Shown here: positions 42,910 to 51,199 of the stretch, one piece after another
How positions within the stretch are numbered: position 1 is the stretch's first letter
Layout: the number at the start of each line of letters is the position of its first letter
Origin: DASRBO01 sp035653595
Lineage (GTDB): Bacteria > Actinomycetota > Acidimicrobiia > Acidimicrobiales > JAJPHE01
Reading direction: 5' to 3'
DNA: 64,000 bases
Assembly (NCBI GenBank): GCA_035653595.1
Contig: DASRBO010000001.1
Span: 1 to 64,000 of the forward strand
Translations under genes and position numbers: made by a program
The notes under the pieces: generated by a model
Told to the model about the DNA's origin: nothing
Databases searched by the model: none
The model's input: the letters and a program-made list of their open reading frames with translations, nothing else

Positions 42910-43395
42910 TCACCGCCGGCCCGACTCGAGACCGAGCAGGAACTGCTTGCGGTCCAGGCCGCCCCCGAACCCGGTCAGCGAGCCGTCGGCGCCGACCACC
43001 CGGTGGCAGGGGACGATGATGGACACCGGGTTCCGGCCCACTGCGGCGCCCACCGCTCGGGCCGCACCGCGCCGCCCCACGGCGGCGGCCAGCGTTCCGT
43101 AGGAGACCGTCTCGCCGTAAGGGATGTCCCGCAGGGCCCCCCACACCCGGCACTGGAACGGCGTCCCATCGAAGACGATGTCGACGTCGAACTCCTTGAG
43201 GTCGCCAGCGAAATAGGCCCGCAGTTGATCCGCCACCCCGGCCAGGGCCCGGTCGTCGCTGGGCCAAGCGGCGTCGGGCGCCGGCATGTGCCGCTGCTTG
43301 TGCATGTGCACTCCGACCAGGGCGCCGCCCCGGCCGATCAGCAGCAGGGGCCCGATGGGCGAGTCGACTCTCGACGTGACGGTGGCGGGGGTCAT
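42910..43395 (-). CDS. ogt: Methylated-DNA--protein-cysteine S-methyltransferase
   Basis: 161 residues from ATG 43395. The C-terminal domain has FQCRVWGALRDIPYGETVSYG, the winged helix AVGRRGAARAVGAAVGRNPVSIIV in pieces, and the acceptor cysteine in PCHRVVGADGSLTGFGGGLDRK. It transfers the O6-methyl group of guanine to its own Cys in a single turnover. The ATG overlaps the stop of the Ada-AlkA gene (ATGA at 43392-43395), making a coupled alkylation-repair unit. Confidence 0.94.
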   Translation of the reverse strand: MTPATVTSRVDSPIGPLLLIGRGGALVGVHMHKQRHMPAPDAAWPSDDRALAGVADQLRAYFAGDLKEFDVDIVFDGTPFQCRVWGALRDIPYGETVSYGTLAAAVGRRGAARAVGAAVGRNPVSIIVPCHRVVGADGSLTGFGGGLDRKQFLLGLESGRR

Positions 43396-44903
43396 CCTTC
43401 TCCTCGTTCCGGTCGTGGCAGCGGCCTGGCGGTCACTGCCGCTGGATAGCGGTTGATGGGGTGGTCGAGCACCGACCACAGGTACTGGGCGGCGTATGCC
43501 CGCCACGGGCGCCAGGCCTCGGCCGTCCGCTCCAGGGAGACGCGGTCGTCCGGCAGGCCCAGGGCGGACGCCGCCCGGCGGATCCCCAGATCCCCGGCGA
43601 GGAAGGCGTCCGGATCGCCGAGGGCGCGCATGGCGATCACGTCCACGGTCCACGGTCCGATCCCGGGCAGACCGGCCAGGGCCTGGCGGGCCGCCTGCCG
43701 GTCGCAACCGGGGTCGAGGCGCAGACGGCCGGCGGAAAGCTCCCCGGCCAGGGTGAGCAGGGCGTGGCGGCGCGAACCCGGCATGGCGAGGGACTGCGGG
43801 TCGATCTCGAGCAGCAGGGCCGGCGCCGGGAAGAGGTGGGTGAGGCCCCCGGCGGGGTCCTCGATCGGCGAGCCCGCCAGCCGCACAAGCCTGGCGGCGT
43901 GGGTGCGGGCCGCCCCGGTGGAGACCTGCTGTCCCAGCACGGCCCGCAGCGCCATCTCCTCCGGATCCACCGTCCGGGGCACCCGCCGGCCGGGCGCCTT
44001 GGCGATCACCGGGGCCAGCACGGCGTCGTTCGCCAGCAGCTCGTCCACGGCCACCGGGTCGGCGTCGAGGTCGAGCAGCCGGCGGCAGCGGGCGATGGCC
44101 GCGGCCAGGTCGCGCAGATCCGACAGCCACAGCTCACAGGCGATGTGGTCGGGTTTCGGCGCCAGGGCCACGATCCCGTGGCCGTGGGGCAGCGCCATCG
44201 TCCGACGGTAGGCGCCGTGGCGGTACTCCTCGCAGCCCGGCACGGCTGTCGCCAGCAGATGTCCGAAGAGGTTGTCGGGGCACAACGGGGCCCGGAACGG
44301 AAGCCGGACCCGGACCGTCGCCGCACCCGCCGTCGGCGCCGGCGCCGGGCGGCGGCGGAGCTCGGAGGGGGGCACGGCGAAGACCGCCCTCACGGTGTCG
44401 TTGAACTGCCGGATGCTGGAGAACCCGGCGGCGAAGGCCACCTGGGCCATCGGCAGCGAGGTCGTCTCGATCAGCAGGCGGGCGGTGTGGGCCCGTTGGG
44501 CGCGGGCCAGCGCCAGGGGCCCGGCCTCCAGCTCGGCCTGCAGGATCCGCTCCAGCTGGCGGGGGCTGTAGCCGAGGCGGCGGGCCAACTCGGGCACCCC
44601 GTCGCGGTCCACCACGCCGTCGGCGATGAGCCGCATGGCCCGGCCGACCACGTCGGCCCGCCAGTCCCACTCCGGCGAGCCAGGCAGGGCGTCGGGGCGG
44701 CACCGCTTGCACGCCCGGAACCCGGCCTGCTGGGCAGCGGCGGCGCTGGCGTAGAACCGGACATTGGAAGCGCCCGGCGTGCGCGCTGGGCAGGATGGCC
44801 GGCAGTAGATACCGGTGCTGGTGACGGCGGTGAAGAACCACCCGTCGAAGCGGGGATCGCGGGACTGCACTGCCCGGTAGCAGCGGTCGAAGTCCTCGAT
44901 CAC
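43392..44903 (-). CDS. Ada-type regulator fused to an AlkA DNA-3-methyladenine glycosylase
   Basis: 503 residues from GTG 44903. Residues 1-80 form the Ada methylphosphotriester domain with zinc cysteines C34, C38, C65 and C68 (GIYCRPSCPA, FRACKRCRPDA); C34 is the acceptor. Residues ~85-185 are an AraC-type HTH (LARRLGYSPRQLERILQ, VAFAAGFSSIRQFNDTVRAVF). Residues ~195-290 are an AlkA N-terminal domain and ~300-490 an HhH-GPD glycosylase with LAGLPGIGPWTVDVIAMRAL and the catalytic Asp in FLAGDLGIRRA. So it senses alkyl phosphotriesters, switches on repair genes and excises N3-methyladenine. Overlaps ogt downstream. Confidence 0.95.
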   Translation of the reverse strand: MIEDFDRCYRAVQSRDPRFDGWFFTAVTSTGIYCRPSCPARTPGASNVRFYASAAAAQQAGFRACKRCRPDALPGSPEWDWRADVVGRAMRLIADGVVDRDGVPELARRLGYSPRQLERILQAELEAGPLALARAQRAHTARLLIETTSLPMAQVAFAAGFSSIRQFNDTVRAVFAVPPSELRRRPAPAPTAGAATVRVRLPFRAPLCPDNLFGHLLATAVPGCEEYRHGAYRRTMALPHGHGIVALAPKPDHIACELWLSDLRDLAAAIARCRRLLDLDADPVAVDELLANDAVLAPVIAKAPGRRVPRTVDPEEMALRAVLGQQVSTGAARTHAARLVRLAGSPIEDPAGGLTHLFPAPALLLEIDPQSLAMPGSRRHALLTLAGELSAGRLRLDPGCDRQAARQALAGLPGIGPWTVDVIAMRALGDPDAFLAGDLGIRRAASALGLPDDRVSLERTAEAWRPWRAYAAQYLWSVLDHPINRYPAAVTARPLPRPERGEG

Positions 44904-45050
44904 CGGACCAGAGTGCCAGGTCGGGCCGGCCCCGGTCTGGCGGGTTTCCGACAACGCCGTAAGGCCCGCTCGGGCCCACGCCCCGAGGCTCCTCCGGCAT
45001 GGCGGGGCCCCATCCCCGAGCTCCTCCGCACCCGGCCGGCGTCGGGCCGG

Positions 45051-45056
45051 TACCGT
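45051..45056 (+). promoter_or_regulatory. -10 box supporting a CTG start for ligD
   Basis: TACCGT (TAnnnT) lies seven bases before the CTG at 45064. The spacing matches the leaderless starts elsewhere in the window. Confidence 0.4.
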
Positions 45057-45063
45057 TCGGGCC

Positions 45064-46089
45064 CTGGCCAGCTCATCCAAGGAAGAGGCCGTCACCCTCG
45101 AGGTTGCCGGTCACCAGGTCGCCGTCACCAACCCCGAAAAGGTCTTCTTCGAGGAACGGGGTGAGACCAAGCGCGACCTGATCGACTACTACCTGGCCGT
45201 CTCCGGGCCGCTGATGGCGGCCATGGGCGGACGACCGGTGTTGCTGCAGCGCTTCCCTCATGGTGCCGGCGGATCGTCGTTCTTCCAGAAGCGGGTACCG
45301 CCGCAGCACCCGGACTGGCTCCAGACGACGATCGTCTCCACCCCCAATGGGACCACGTCCGAGGCGCTGGTCGCCGCCGACATGGCCCATGTCGTCTGGG
45401 CGGTGAACCTGGCATGCCTCGGCTTCCATGTGTGGCCCTACCGGGCCGACGACGCCGCCCATGCCGACGAACTGCGAATCGATCTCGACCCGTCGCCCGA
45501 GGTGGATTTCGACATGCTCCGCGAGGCTGCCCATGAGGTCCGCACCCTTCTCGACCTGCTCGGAATCCACGGCGCCCCGAAGACGACGGGCAACCGCGGC
45601 ATCCACATCTACGTACGGCTGCAGCCGTTCTGGGACTCCTACCAGGTGCGCTCGGCGGCGGTGGCCATCGCCCGCGAGCTGGAGCGGCGCCGGCCCGAGC
45701 TCATGACGGCGGCCTGGTGGAAGGAGGAGCGGGGCCAGCGGGTCTTCGTCGACTTCAACCAGAACGCCCCCCACAAGACGGTGTTCGGGACGTGGTCCGT
45801 CCGGGCCCGGCCCGGCGCCCAGGTCTCGACGCCGTTCCACTGGGACGAGTTGGAGACCGTCGAGCCGGACACCCTCACCGTCGCCACCGTCCCCCAGCGG
45901 GTGCGGGACCAAGGTGATCCGTGGGCGGACCTGTACGCCGAACCGCAGTCGCTGGAGCCGGCCCTCGAGCTCCACCGGCGCGACGCCGAGGCGGGCCTGC
46001 TCGACGCCCCCTGGCCCCCCGTGTACCCCAAGATGCCGGGCGAGCCGGCACGGGTCGCCCCCAGTCGGGCCCGGCGACCGAAGGACTGA
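45064..46089 (+). CDS. ligD: LigD-type primase-polymerase domain protein (NHEJ polymerase), probable CTG start
   Basis: 341 residues if started at CTG 45064. The first ATG in frame, 45214, would cut off conserved family sequence (VAVTNPEKVFFEERGETKRD then LIDYYLAVSGPL), and no ATG, GTG or TTG occurs in frame between the upstream stop at 44878 and 45214. Visible motifs are the metal-binding D-x-D in LRIDLDPSPE (140 and 142), FHVWPYRADDAAHADE, KTTGNRGIHIYVRL (nucleotide-binding Ser/Lys-Gly area) and RVFVDFNQNAPHKT. It should fill gaps with ribo- or deoxynucleotides at double-strand breaks. No ligase or nuclease domain and no ku gene adjacent. Divergent from the Ada-AlkA gene. Confidence 0.9.
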   Translation: MASSSKEEAVTLEVAGHQVAVTNPEKVFFEERGETKRDLIDYYLAVSGPLMAAMGGRPVLLQRFPHGAGGSSFFQKRVPPQHPDWLQTTIVSTPNGTTSEALVAADMAHVVWAVNLACLGFHVWPYRADDAAHADELRIDLDPSPEVDFDMLREAAHEVRTLLDLLGIHGAPKTTGNRGIHIYVRLQPFWDSYQVRSAAVAIARELERRRPELMTAAWWKEERGQRVFVDFNQNAPHKTVFGTWSVRARPGAQVSTPFHWDELETVEPDTLTVATVPQRVRDQGDPWADLYAEPQSLEPALELHRRDAEAGLLDAPWPPVYPKMPGEPARVAPSRARRPKD

Positions 46090-46120
46090 AGTCCGGCCCC
46101 GGACAGCAAGGAGAACGGCG

Positions 46121-47857
46121 ATGGACGAAGCCTGGATAGTCGACAACCCGCCCTCGACCCGCTACCCGATCTACACCCGGGGCAACGTCGGCGAGGTGTT
46201 CCCCGATCCGGTGGCTCCCCTCTCCTGGACCCTGGCCGGCCGACCGGGTTCGGAGCCGGCCTGGCGGGACGCCCTGGTCCGCTTCGGCGCCTTCGAGCAG
46301 TCCGAGTTCGATCCCGACGAGCTGGAGATCCTCGGCGTCTTCTACGGCTACTGCTACCTGAACGTGTCCGTGTCGCGGATCTTCGGCGTCAGGACACCGG
46401 GGCTGACCCCCGAAACCATCGACTACACCCTGTTCGGGACCCAGGCCGAGGTCCAGCCCTACACCCCCCTGCCTACGGACGAGAGCCCCGAGCGCACGAC
46501 GGCGGTGGGCCAGACCCTCGGCTGGGTGCTGAGCGTCGACCACCTGCCCGATCTCGATGCCGACCGCAGGGCCATGGCCGAGCTGCGGGCCGCCCGGCCG
46601 GACGTCGGATCCATGGGCGAGCGTCAGTTGGTGGACCGGGTGCGGGAGCACATGGAGCGCTGGTTCCGGCACCTGTTCTCCCAGCACCTGTTCATCACCT
46701 ACGCCTCCACCGTGGGGACGGGCATCGTCTCGACGGTGTGCCAGCAGATCGGGGAGCCGGGCCTCGCCATGCCTCTGCTGTCGGGTCTCGGTGGGGTGGA
46801 CTCGGCCGCTCCTTCGGTGGCCATGTGGGACCTGGGCCGCTCCATCGCCGCGTCCCGCAGCCTCACGCGGCTCTTCGACGGCGGGACCGACGGGCTGCAG
46901 GACCGCCTCCGGGCCAGCGACGACCCCGACGCTCGTCGGTTCGAGGACGCCTTTGCCGCATTCCTCGTGGAGTTCGGGTCCCGCGGGCCGAACGAGTGGG
47001 AGATGAGCTGCCCGACCTGGGAGACCGACCCCGACATGGCCCTGGTGGCCATCGACCGCATGAGGCTGCTGCCCGACAGCGCCGCCCCGGCCCTCCACGC
47101 GGCCAAGCTCGCCTCAGACCGGCAGGCGGCGGCGGACAAGGTCCGCTCGGCGCTGACGGGCAACGCCGAGGCCCTCGGCCAGTTCGAGGCCGGCCTGCAC
47201 TCAGCCTCGGTCTTCCTGCCGGCCCGGGAACGGACCAAGACCACCATCGTCCGCCTGGTGCAGGAGTCCAGGGTGATGATGCGGGAGCTGGGCCGGCGGC
47301 GGGTGGAGAGCGGGGACTTCGAGCGCCCGACCGATTTCGCCATGCTCACCAGCGATGAGCTGGAGGACTTCCTTTCCAACCCCGAGCCGTTCCGGGGCCT
47401 GATCCGCTCCCGCCACGCCCGCTGGGAGCAGCTGCGTGCCCTGGTCCCTCCGTTCGTTCTCAACGGCGAGCTGGTGCCGCCGTCGCGCTGGCAGGCCAGC
47501 GCCGACCGGCCGTCGCACCCGGCGCTGGCAGGGGAGGTGCTGGCCGGCATACCGGGCTGCGCCGGCGAGGCGACCGGCCGGGCCCGGGTGGTGCTCGATC
47601 CAGCCCACGGCGGCGAGCTCCATCCGGGCGAGGTCCTGGTCGCTCCCAGCACGGACCCGTCCTGGACGCCGCTGTTCGTGCCCGCCGCTGCCGTCGTGGT
47701 CGACGTGGGCGCCCAGCTCAGCCACGCGGTGATCGTCTCCCGCGAGCTCGGCATCCCCTGCGTGGTGTCGGTGAGCGACGCCACCAGGAGGCTGCGCACC
47801 GGATCGCTGGTCCGGGTGGACGGCACCTCGGGCCTGGTGACGGTCATCGACCCCTGA
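46121..47857 (+). CDS. Protein with a C-terminal PEP-utilising mobile (swivelling His) domain
   Basis: 578 residues from ATG 46121 (ribosome site AAGGAGAACG). The last ~90 residues are the phosphohistidine swivel domain of PEP-utilising enzymes: GEVLVAPSTDPSWTPLFVPA, then GAQLSHAVIVSRELGIPCVV with the carrier His at 535. The N-terminal ~450 residues are mostly helical and resemble the central region of phosphoenolpyruvate synthase/rifampicin phosphotransferase-like proteins. No ATP-grasp nucleotide domain is present, so it cannot be a full synthase; it may need a separate kinase partner or carry out another role. Follows ligD by 31 bases, on the same strand. Confidence 0.8.
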   Translation: MDEAWIVDNPPSTRYPIYTRGNVGEVFPDPVAPLSWTLAGRPGSEPAWRDALVRFGAFEQSEFDPDELEILGVFYGYCYLNVSVSRIFGVRTPGLTPETIDYTLFGTQAEVQPYTPLPTDESPERTTAVGQTLGWVLSVDHLPDLDADRRAMAELRAARPDVGSMGERQLVDRVREHMERWFRHLFSQHLFITYASTVGTGIVSTVCQQIGEPGLAMPLLSGLGGVDSAAPSVAMWDLGRSIAASRSLTRLFDGGTDGLQDRLRASDDPDARRFEDAFAAFLVEFGSRGPNEWEMSCPTWETDPDMALVAIDRMRLLPDSAAPALHAAKLASDRQAAADKVRSALTGNAEALGQFEAGLHSASVFLPARERTKTTIVRLVQESRVMMRELGRRRVESGDFERPTDFAMLTSDELEDFLSNPEPFRGLIRSRHARWEQLRALVPPFVLNGELVPPSRWQASADRPSHPALAGEVLAGIPGCAGEATGRARVVLDPAHGGELHPGEVLVAPSTDPSWTPLFVPAAAVVVDVGAQLSHAVIVSRELGIPCVVSVSDATRRLRTGSLVRVDGTSGLVTVIDP

Positions 47858-47916
47858 GACCTGGGGCCGGACACCTGACGCCTGATGCCGGTTGCCTGCC
47901 TCGGCCGGGGACGGGG

Positions 47917-48525
47917 TCAGCGCAGCAAAAGCCCGGTCCCCCGCAGGTGGGCCGTCTCGTTGAGGGCGACCACCGAGCGCTCCCCGCTGCGGGCCGCCGC
48001 CACCCGGTTGATGCTGGTGTACAGGGGCTCGAACCACATCAATTTGGAGATCCCGAGGATGTGGGCGAAGTAGGCGTTGATCACCCCGCCGTGGCAGAAG
48101 ACGGCTACCACCCGGGAGGGGTTGGCGGAGATGATGTGCTCGAGGGCGGTCACCACCCCCCGCTGGAACTCGATCGGGTCCACGTCGAAGCTGTCGAGGC
48201 GGCCCTCGGCCATGGCCAGCCACCGCTCGTCACGGGTGGCCCTCAGCTCCTCCACCGGTATGTAGCTGGTCGCCTCCCGGTCGAACTCGCTGAGCTCCTC
48301 GTCGACCACGATCTCGAGGTTGTGCCTGGTGGCGACCGGCTCGGCGGTCTGGCGGGCCCGCCGCATCGGGGAGGAGAAGATGCCCTCCAGCCTCTCCTCG
48401 GCCAGCCACTGGGCCAGCCGCTCGGCCTGGGCGATCCCCCTCTCGTGCAGGCCGGGGTCGGCGCGCTCGTCCGACTCGGGCACCCGAACGGGTTCGGCGT
48501 GGCGGATCAGCAGCAGCTCCACCAC
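47917..48525 (-). CDS. Histidine phosphatase family protein
   Basis: 202 residues from GTG 48525 (VVELLLIRHAEPVRV). Catalytic RHAE, second arginine in SSPMRRARQTAEPVA, acidic EELSEFDREATSYI and the second His in AVFCHGGVINAYFAHIL. These residues make a complete phosphatase active site. Paralogous to the protein at 24476-25177. Substrate unknown. The frame is open to 48672 but the extra residues are Arg-rich and overlap the promoter of the divergent protease gene. Confidence 0.87.
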   Translation of the reverse strand: MVELLLIRHAEPVRVPESDERADPGLHERGIAQAERLAQWLAEERLEGIFSSPMRRARQTAEPVATRHNLEIVVDEELSEFDREATSYIPVEELRATRDERWLAMAEGRLDSFDVDPIEFQRGVVTALEHIISANPSRVVAVFCHGGVINAYFAHILGISKLMWFEPLYTSINRVAAARSGERSVVALNETAHLRGTGLLLR

Positions 48526-48602
48526 CCCAGACTTGCAGACACGACCGGCCCCGTCGGCGCCGCGCCGGCCGCAACTCTCCGGTCGCCGACCGGGCCGGTC
48601 CA

Positions 48603-48608
48603 TATAGT
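48603..48608 (+). promoter_or_regulatory. -10 box for the cNMP-domain/Lon-like protease gene
   Basis: TATAGT nine bases before GTG 48618, with no Shine-Dalgarno sequence. The surrounding ATATAGTTGA is identical to the sequence before the pirin gene (41906-41915). Confidence 0.5.
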
Positions 48609-48617
48609 TGACCGGGC

Positions 48618-50048
48618 GTGAGCCGCACCGAGCGCTGGGTGAGCGGGGACCGGGGTGGCCTTGTCGGGGCAAGGCCAGCCGGTGATCGTGCCCGCTTGCA
48701 GCCCCGGGCCCGCCCGCTTCGGCGTCACGCCCCGTCGGTTCTGTTGAAGGGCCAGCTCCAGCGCCACCTCTCGGGGCTGGAGCTGTTCCGAGGCTGCGAC
48801 CGCCGCACCCTGCGTCGGGTCACCCAGTGGGGGGACGTCATCGAGGTGGGGTCCGGCGACACCATCGTCGCCGAGGACACCCTCAACTACTGGTTCTTCG
48901 TGGTGCTGACCGGCTCGGTGCGCCTGAGCCGGGCGCAGCGGGCGGTCGCCACGGTGGGCCCGGGGAGCCACTTCGGGGAGGCCGCCATCGTCGGGTTCCG
49001 GCCCCAGACGGTCACGGCCGTGGCGACCTCGCCGGCGATCCTGTTCGTTCTGGGTGCCCGCTATCTACTGTCGCTGGCCGGTACGTCTACCCCGTTCCAG
49101 AAGGCGTTGTTCCCCGAGGTGGCGCCGGCCGACTACCCGTCCTTCGTGCAGCAGATGCTGCGGGACGGGACCCTCGAGTGGCGCCGGCTCAGCCCCAAGC
49201 GCCCCCAGGCCAGGACGGCCCCGGCGACCGCCGCCCGCCAACTGCCGCCGGGCCGGCCGCTCTCCCTGCGGGAGGCGGTGGCGGTCCTGGCCCCCCCGCC
49301 CGGTGCAACCGGCGGCCAGCAGCCGCTGGTCCCCGCCCGCCGGCCTGCACCCCGGCCGGCGTGGGCCCTTCCGGCCGCCGCGCTGGTCGTCGCGGTGGCA
49401 GTGGTCGGCGTCGGCCTGGGCTACCACCCGCCCATGGCGGTGATCTCGCCCGGTCGGCCGATCGACGTGACGGCGGACATCCGGATCGCCGGGGTGCCGA
49501 CCCGCCCGGTCCACGGCCGGCTCCTCCTGCTTTGGGTGCGCATTCGCCAACCGAACCTCGTCGGCGCCCTGAGTGCGCTGCTCCACGGTGACACCACGGC
49601 GCCGGCCGGCCCGCCACCAAGCGCGGACGACCGCGCTCGGGCCGAGGTGCAGGGCCGCCGGCAGTACCTCGACAGCCAGCACCTCGCCGTGCGCGACGCC
49701 GCTGCCGTGCTTGGACTCGACCAGCGCCGGGTCTCGGTGACCATCCGCGACCGGGGCCTGGTAGGCCCGTCAGCCGGCCTCGTCTACGCCCTGGCCATCG
49801 TCGAGATGGCCGGCCGGCGGGACCTGCTGGGCGAACGCACCGTCGCCGTCACCGGAGAGCTCGAGCCCGACGGCCGGGTCGACGCGGTGGGGTGGGTAGG
49901 CGTGAAGGCGGCCGGCGCCCTCGGCGCCGGTGCCACCGTCATGGTGGTGCCCGCCGGCGAGCAGGCGGAGATAACCCACGGCGCCCAGGTGGTCTATCCG
50001 GTGTCGAGCCTGCAGCAGGCCGTCGCCGATCTGACGCGCTCCACATAG
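48618..50048 (+). CDS. Cyclic-nucleotide-binding domain fused to a membrane-anchored Lon-like peptidase
   Basis: 476 residues from GTG 48618. Residues ~50-155 are a CRP-type cNMP-binding domain whose phosphate cassette reads GSHFGEAAIVGFRPQTVTAVA in pieces (Glu121, Arg128, Thr131). A Pro-rich linker is followed by one membrane helix (249-268). The rest resembles the YlbL/Lon-like (S16) family: MAVISPGRPIDVTADIRI (273-290), then the protease core with nucleophile Ser385 in VGPSAGLVYAL and Lys430 in WVGVKAAGALGAG, 45 residues apart as in the family. The PDZ domain normal for YlbL is missing. The sensor would be cytosolic and the peptidase outside. I know no named family with this layout. Confidence 0.85.
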   Translation: MSRTERWVSGDRGGLVGARPAGDRARLQPRARPLRRHAPSVLLKGQLQRHLSGLELFRGCDRRTLRRVTQWGDVIEVGSGDTIVAEDTLNYWFFVVLTGSVRLSRAQRAVATVGPGSHFGEAAIVGFRPQTVTAVATSPAILFVLGARYLLSLAGTSTPFQKALFPEVAPADYPSFVQQMLRDGTLEWRRLSPKRPQARTAPATAARQLPPGRPLSLREAVAVLAPPPGATGGQQPLVPARRPAPRPAWALPAAALVVAVAVVGVGLGYHPPMAVISPGRPIDVTADIRIAGVPTRPVHGRLLLLWVRIRQPNLVGALSALLHGDTTAPAGPPPSADDRARAEVQGRRQYLDSQHLAVRDAAAVLGLDQRRVSVTIRDRGLVGPSAGLVYALAIVEMAGRRDLLGERTVAVTGELEPDGRVDAVGWVGVKAAGALGAGATVMVVPAGEQAEITHGAQVVYPVSSLQQAVADLTRST

Positions 50049-50080
50049 TGCGGCCCCGGTTCAGGTCATACTGATCACGG

Positions 50081-51187
50081 ATGGTTGTGCTGCGACGGGG
50101 CCAAGTTCTGGTGAGCGGGGACGGCTCGCGGCGCTACCTCGTCGCCGAGCCGCTCGGTGCCGGCGGTTACGCCGACGTCTTCGCCGGCTGGCGGCTCGGC
50201 CGCACCGGCCGCAAGCGCGGCGCGGTGTGCCTCAAGGTCTCCCGCGACGGCACCAGCTGGCACGGCGAGAGCTACTTCGGCCAGCTCATGGGGGGCGACC
50301 CCAGGGTGGTACAGCTCCTCGACAGCTTCCCCCACTTCACCGGCAACGGCGCCGGGCGCAAGACGCTGTTCGTTCTGGTCTTCGAGCTGGAGGACCAGAA
50401 CGTGGCCGAGTGGTTCGCCAGCGGCGGCACCCCCTGGACCGAGTCAGGGGCCAGGCGGGAGCTGATCGGCCTGCTGCGCGTGCTGGAGAAGCTGCACCGG
50501 ATGGGGGCCAGCCACCGCGACATCAAGCCGGACAACGTCTATGTCGCCCCCCACCGCCGTCTCAAGCTCGGCGACTTCGGCGTCGCCCGCCACGCCCCCG
50601 GAGGGGGGCCGGTGGGGGCCAGCGCCTTCGCCATCGGGTTCGTGCCTGACAGCCTGCGCACCGGCCAGCGGTCCCGGTGGTACCCGAGCGACGATCTCTA
50701 CCAGCTGGGGCTGCTGATCCTCACCGTGCTCACCGGGGAGACTGTCTACCGCGCCTCGCGCCGGCGCATCGAGCGGTTGGAGCTCAGCCCCGACCTCGAG
50801 ACCGCCCTGGTGCGGGCCACCGGGCCCCGGGGCAGCCGCTATCAGGACGCCGCCGAAATGCTCACCGCCCTCACCGAGCCCCATGCCGAGGTGGCCCGGC
50901 CGCGGTCGCTGGCAGGCAAGCGGGTGGTATTCACCGGCCGCCTGCCGATTGCTCACCACGAGGCCCAGGCCCGCCTGGCGGAGGTCGGGGGCATATACCA
51001 GGCGGAGGTGACCGGGCGCACCGACGTGCTGGTGGTCGGAAGCCCCTCCCCCGCCTACCGACGGGGCCGACGAGGCACCAAGTTTGCCGACGCCACCCGG
51101 GCCATCAAGGCGGGCAAGCAGATCGCCATCATCGGCTGGGACGACTTCATCCGCCTCACCCGCATCCGCCAGGCCGCCTCGGCCTGA
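50081..51187 (+). CDS. Serine/threonine protein kinase fused to a BRCT domain
   Basis: 368 residues from ATG 50081. Kinase domain 1-265: P-loop GAGGYADVF (26-34), Lys52 in VCLKVS, catalytic SHRDIKPDN (144-152) and metal LGDFGVA (DFG 165-167). The activation segment is short and the lobe is compact (YPSDDLYQLGLLILTVLTGE). The C-terminal BRCT domain (276-360; LAGKRVVFTGRL, then AEVGG and IIGWDDFIRL) resembles that of bacterial DNA ligase LigA, which binds DNA ends or phosphopeptides. No membrane helix. It follows the protease gene by 32 bases, so a shared transcript is likely. The combination suggests signalling at damaged DNA (inference). Confidence 0.9.
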   Translation: MVVLRRGQVLVSGDGSRRYLVAEPLGAGGYADVFAGWRLGRTGRKRGAVCLKVSRDGTSWHGESYFGQLMGGDPRVVQLLDSFPHFTGNGAGRKTLFVLVFELEDQNVAEWFASGGTPWTESGARRELIGLLRVLEKLHRMGASHRDIKPDNVYVAPHRRLKLGDFGVARHAPGGGPVGASAFAIGFVPDSLRTGQRSRWYPSDDLYQLGLLILTVLTGETVYRASRRRIERLELSPDLETALVRATGPRGSRYQDAAEMLTALTEPHAEVARPRSLAGKRVVFTGRLPIAHHEAQARLAEVGGIYQAEVTGRTDVLVVGSPSPAYRRGRRGTKFADATRAIKAGKQIAIIGWDDFIRLTRIRQAASA

Positions 51188-51199
51188 TCGGCGCTGCGC

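Noticed and set aside
43461..45164. 567-codon plus-strand open frame
   Set aside because: Antisense to the Ada-AlkA fusion; composition is that of a shadow frame.
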